Translations under genes and position numbers: made by a program
Notes under the pieces: model-generated
Database searches by the model: none
What the model was told of the DNA's origin: nothing
Seen by the model: only the letters and a program-made list of their open reading frames with translations
Part shown: one piece after another, positions 6,949-8,901 of the stretch
Layout: the number at the start of each line of letters is the position of its first letter
Numbering within the stretch: position 1 is the stretch's first letter
DNA from: an uncultured Porphyromonadaceae bacterium
GTDB taxonomy: Bacteria; Bacteroidota; Bacteroidia; Bacteroidales; Muribaculaceae
Length of the DNA stretch: 8,901 nt
NCBI GenBank assembly: GCA_900549445.1
Contig: UROS01000092.1
Coordinates: forward strand, 1 to 8,901
Reading direction: 5' to 3'

Positions 6949-7992
6949 TCAGATTGTGTCGAAGCTGAAAACGATTGTCTCGTCGAATTTCTCACCGGGC
7001 ATGAGAACTGCCGTCGGAAATTCGGGATGGTTGGGAGCGTCGGGGAAATTCTGGCATTCGAGTGCCACACCGTCGTAATCGTTGTAAGCGCCGCCCGAAA
7101 TGCTTTCGGGGCAGCCGGCGAGCCAGTTGCCCGTATAGACCTGCACTCCGGGCTGAGTGGTTTCCACGGTGAGACGGCGTCCCGTCTTTTCCGACACGAG
7201 CTGAGCGATCTCACGGAGTTTGCCTTTTTCATAGTTGTCGGCAACCCAGCAGTGGTCGTAGCCCTTTCCTATTTTCAGAGGCATGAAGTCGGCTCTGATA
7301 TCAGCGCCTATGGCCTTGAATTCAACAAAGTCCATCGGAGTGCCTGCCACGGGAGCCAGTTCGCCGGTGGGTATCTGCGTCTCGTCGGTGGGAAGATAGC
7401 GCGAGGCGTTGAGTTTCAGTCTGTGGTCGAGCACCGTGCCTGAATTCTCGCCGTTGAGATTGAAATATACGTGGTTCGTAAGATTTACTATCGTTTTGGC
7501 GTCGGTTTCGGCTGTGAGGCGCAGAGTCAGTCTGTCGTCGTCGCTCCAGGTGTAGAAAGCGTTCACGGTCATATTGCCCGGATAGCCCTCTTCCCCATCC
7601 TTAGCCATATATGTAAAAAGAACGCCGCCATCCTTTTCCTGCGATTCCCATATCTGATTCTGGAAGCCTTCGGGGCCGCCGTGGAGGGCGTTGGGGCCAT
7701 TGTTGATTGCAAGTGAATAGGTCTTGCCGTCGAGCGTGAACTTGCCGCGGCATATGCGGTTGGCGAAGCGGCCGGGCACCTTGCCCATACAAGGGCCGTC
7801 GGCTATGTAGTCGGCGGGATTCTTGTAGCCGAGCACCACGTCGGCCATTTTGCCGTCGCGGTCAGGCACGTCGATCCTGCAGATTGCCGCTCCGAGCGAC
7901 GAAAGCACCACCTGCGCTCCTTGCTTGTTTTCGAGGGTATAGAGAGTCACTTCCCCTTTTGGCGAAGCTGCTTTAGATTTCTCGATTTTCAT
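6949..7992 (-). CDS. galM: Aldose 1-epimerase (mutarotase)
   Basis: GalM interconverts the beta and alpha anomers of galactose, feeding the alpha form to GalK. With the start at 7992 it is 347 aa, the normal size. Key residues match the mutarotase family: Arg75 in GRFANRI, His104 in NALHGG, the catalytic acid His174 in NLTNHVYFNL, Asp246 in GYDHCW and the catalytic base Glu312 in GVALECQNFPDAPNHP. An in-frame ATG exists upstream at 8043, but it lies inside the predicted -7 promoter box and would add 17 residues not needed by the fold, so MKIEKSK is preferred. No signal peptide or lipobox is present with this start, so a cytosolic location is expected, unlike the exported mutarotases some Bacteroidetes carry. 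It is the first gene of the galM, nucleotidyltransferase, galK operon. Confidence 0.95.
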   Translation of the reverse strand: MKIEKSKAASPKGEVTLYTLENKQGAQVVLSSLGAAICRIDVPDRDGKMADVVLGYKNPADYIADGPCMGKVPGRFANRICRGKFTLDGKTYSLAINNGPNALHGGPEGFQNQIWESQEKDGGVLFTYMAKDGEEGYPGNMTVNAFYTWSDDDRLTLRLTAETDAKTIVNLTNHVYFNLNGENSGTVLDHRLKLNASRYLPTDETQIPTGELAPVAGTPMDFVEFKAIGADIRADFMPLKIGKGYDHCWVADNYEKGKLREIAQLVSEKTGRRLTVETTQPGVQVYTGNWLAGCPESISGGAYNDYDGVALECQNFPDAPNHPEFPTAVLMPGEKFDETIVFSFDTI

Positions 7993-8036
7993 AGACTGAT
8001 ATTTTAATATTAGAAATAGGTAATTGGCTTTTGAGC

Positions 8037-8074
8037 ATTGCAAATTTAACTAATCGAAACCTGAATTGCAAATT
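8037..8074. repeat. Direct decamer repeat overlapping both promoter boxes
   Basis: ATTGCAAATT occurs at 8037-8046 and again at 8065-8074, 28 bp apart start to start. The first copy covers most of the galM -7 box and the second contains the -33 box. Some of the identity is forced by the shared TTTG element, but the flanking ATTG is not. It may be a regulator site or coincidence in AT-rich DNA. Confidence 0.5.
8041..8072 (-). promoter_or_regulatory. Bacteroidales-type promoter of the galM operon
   Basis: On the minus strand a -33 box TTTG (8072-8069) and a -7 box TAAATTTG (8048-8041, a perfect TAnnTTTG) are separated by 20 nt. This matches the vegetative promoter pattern known for Bacteroides. 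Transcription would start near 8033-8036, leaving a leader of about 40 nt before the galM start at 7992. That leader is AT-rich and has no Shine-Dalgarno sequence, as is normal for the phylum. Confidence 0.75.
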
Positions 8075-8095
8075 GAGTTTGCTGCGTTTTGCCTT

Positions 8096-8125
8096 TTTGA
8101 ACGAAAAATTCCAAAATTTGAACGA
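8096..8125. repeat. Paired TTTGAACGA direct repeat upstream of the galM promoter
   Basis: Two exact copies of TTTGAACGA lie at 8096-8104 and 8117-8125, 21 bp apart start to start, or two helical turns. They lie just upstream of the galM -33 box, where an activator would bind, and also between the two divergent genes. On the minus strand each reads TCGTTCAAA. Spacing and location fit a dimeric regulator site, but no regulator gene is in the window. Confidence 0.45.
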
Positions 8126-8241
8126 TTTCGTCCGCTTTGTTGCATCTCACCGCAGGCCGCCAATTCTTAATATGACAAAAAATAGACAAATATAAGCCAA
8201 TTTTCGCCCGGCGGGAATATACATTTTTCAACAAATATTCA

Positions 8242-8249
8242 TAACTTTG
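8242..8249 (+). promoter_or_regulatory. Candidate -7 box for the NlpC/P60 gene
   Basis: TAACTTTG is a perfect TAnnTTTG element ending 4 nt before the ATG at 8254. No clear TTTG is present about 20 nt upstream (8217-8222 reads ATATAC), so only half the promoter is supported. If used, it would start transcription at or within a few bases of the start codon. Confidence 0.5.
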
Positions 8250-8253
8250 CGAA

Positions 8254-8870
8254 ATGATGGCTTCTCGGAACATAACGGCTGCATTCGGCAGACTCTGGAT
8301 ATTTATGCTCGCAGCGGCAATCCTTACCGCGTGCGGCTCGTCGCGCAACTCGGCTTCGGCATATAAGGCTAAACCGGGGGGCAAAGCTGTGTCAGATGTT
8401 CAGGAAGTGAGAATCTCGGCGTCGCTGGCTCCGCAGTCAAAATCGCTGCTCAAAGAGGCCAACGGATGGCTCGGCACACCTTATCTCTACGGCGGAAACG
8501 ACCGCAAGGGAATCGACTGCTCCGCCCTCATGCTCCGCGTCTACGCCGACGCCCTGCAGATAAAGATACCGCGCAACTCACGCGCCCAAAGCGACTATTG
8601 CACTCCCGTGAAGAAAAAAGACCTCGTGCCGGGCGACCTCCTGTTTTTCGCCACAACAAAGGGCAGCGACCGCGTGTCGCACGTAGGAATGTATATCGGC
8701 GACGGAAAGATGATTCATTCCTCGGCGAGCCGGGGTGTGATTATCAGTGACCTTAGCGCCGACTATTATACCCGCACCTTTGCAGGGGCCGGCAGAGTGG
8801 AGCAATACCATGCCATGCTCGTCAGGGATAAGACCCGGGGCGGAAAGAAGACGCCGGCACCTGTCGACGC
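8254..8870 (+). CDS. NlpC/P60 family lipoprotein, cell-wall hydrolase (3' truncated)
   Basis: This is a predicted periplasmic, lipid-anchored peptidoglycan endopeptidase of the NlpC/P60 papain-like family, which cuts peptide stems of the cell wall. The reading frame opens with ATGATG at 8254 and 8257. The signal is RLWIFMLAAAILTAC with lipid Cys27. A linker of about 45 residues precedes the domain. WLGTPYLYGG (residues 71-80) leads to the nucleophile Cys89 in GIDCSALML. PRNSRAQ and VPGDLLFF follow, then His143 in SHVGMYIG and a third active-site residue His155 in MIHSSASRGV, so the triad is complete. The domain finishes near AGAGRVEQY. The true C-terminus is missing because the contig runs into sequencing adapter from 8871. 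Residues after about 205, reading CLLYTSPSPR, are artefact and must not be treated as protein. The gene is transcribed away from the galactose operon. Family is firm; the biological target is not known. Confidence 0.93.
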
Positions 8871-8901
8871 CTGTCTCTTATACACATCTCCGAGCCCACG
8901 A
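8871..8901 (+). other. Untrimmed Illumina Nextera adapter at the contig end
   Basis: Bases 8871-8889 read CTGTCTCTTATACACATCT, the reverse complement of the 19-base Tn5 mosaic end used in Nextera libraries. Bases 8890-8901, CCGAGCCCACGA, continue exactly into the read-2 adapter arm. All 31 bases match the known adapter from memory. This is library sequence and not part of the organism. Confidence 0.98.

Noticed and set aside
7999..8010. ATATTTTAATAT inverted repeat in the galM leader
   Set aside because: A 5-bp AT-only stem with a 2-nt loop in an AT-rich leader is expected by chance and is too weak to be a terminator or riboswitch.
7993..8043. Upstream in-frame ATG extending GalM by 17 residues
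   Set aside because: The ATG at 8043 sits in the -7 box, upstream of the predicted transcription start. The added residues (MQCSKANYLFLILKYQS) do not form a lipobox-bearing signal, and GalM is full length without them.
8046..8384. 112-codon minus-strand open frame covering the galM promoter gap and the NlpC start
   Set aside because: It overlaps the signal peptide of the NlpC gene and a well-formed promoter, and its translation has no recognisable feature.

Overview
The window looks like a contig from a gut-type Bacteroidales bacterium, most plausibly near Muribaculaceae. The family is inference. The order rests on several features: DUF5119 and Mfa-like fimbrillin lipoproteins, acidic residues just after the lipid-bearing cysteine, promoters of the TTTG / TAnnTTTG type, and A-rich leaders with no Shine-Dalgarno sequence. 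No RNA gene, insertion sequence, prophage or CRISPR array was seen. No gap longer than about 260 bases lacks a gene.

Layout. (1) 2-772 (+) is the 3' end of a YbiT-like ABC-F ATPase gene, closed by a hairpin terminator at 798-834. (2) 854-4766 (+) is a compact four-gene surface-fimbria operon: a DUF5119 lipoprotein followed by three fimbrillin-family lipoproteins. The second and third fimbrillin genes overlap the gene before them, by 38 and 4 nt. (3) 4774-4808 is a strong hairpin shared by convergent operons. (4) 4829-7992 (-) is a galactose operon, transcribed galM, then a sugar-phosphate nucleotidyltransferase gene, then galK. A well-formed Bacteroidales promoter lies upstream at 8041-8072. 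(5) 8254-8870 (+) is the 5' part of a divergent NlpC/P60 cell-wall hydrolase lipoprotein gene. (6) 8871-8901 is not genomic: it is untrimmed Illumina Nextera adapter, so true sequence ends at about 8870.

How the genes work together. GalM converts beta- to alpha-galactose and GalK phosphorylates it to galactose-1-phosphate. The nucleotidyltransferase between them could activate a hexose-1-phosphate to a nucleotide sugar. No galT or galE lies in the operon, so a GalT-independent route is a reasonable hypothesis. The fimbrial operon probably encodes an outer-membrane anchor or accessory protein (DUF5119) and polymerising or tip pilins exported as lipoproteins.

I found no wholly new system. The points most worth a second look are the GalT-less galactose operon with its repeat-rich promoter, the degenerate second ATPase site of the ABC-F protein, the C-terminal tryptophan/acidic tail shared by three of the four fimbrial proteins, the possibly leaderless NlpC gene, and the adapter at the contig end.
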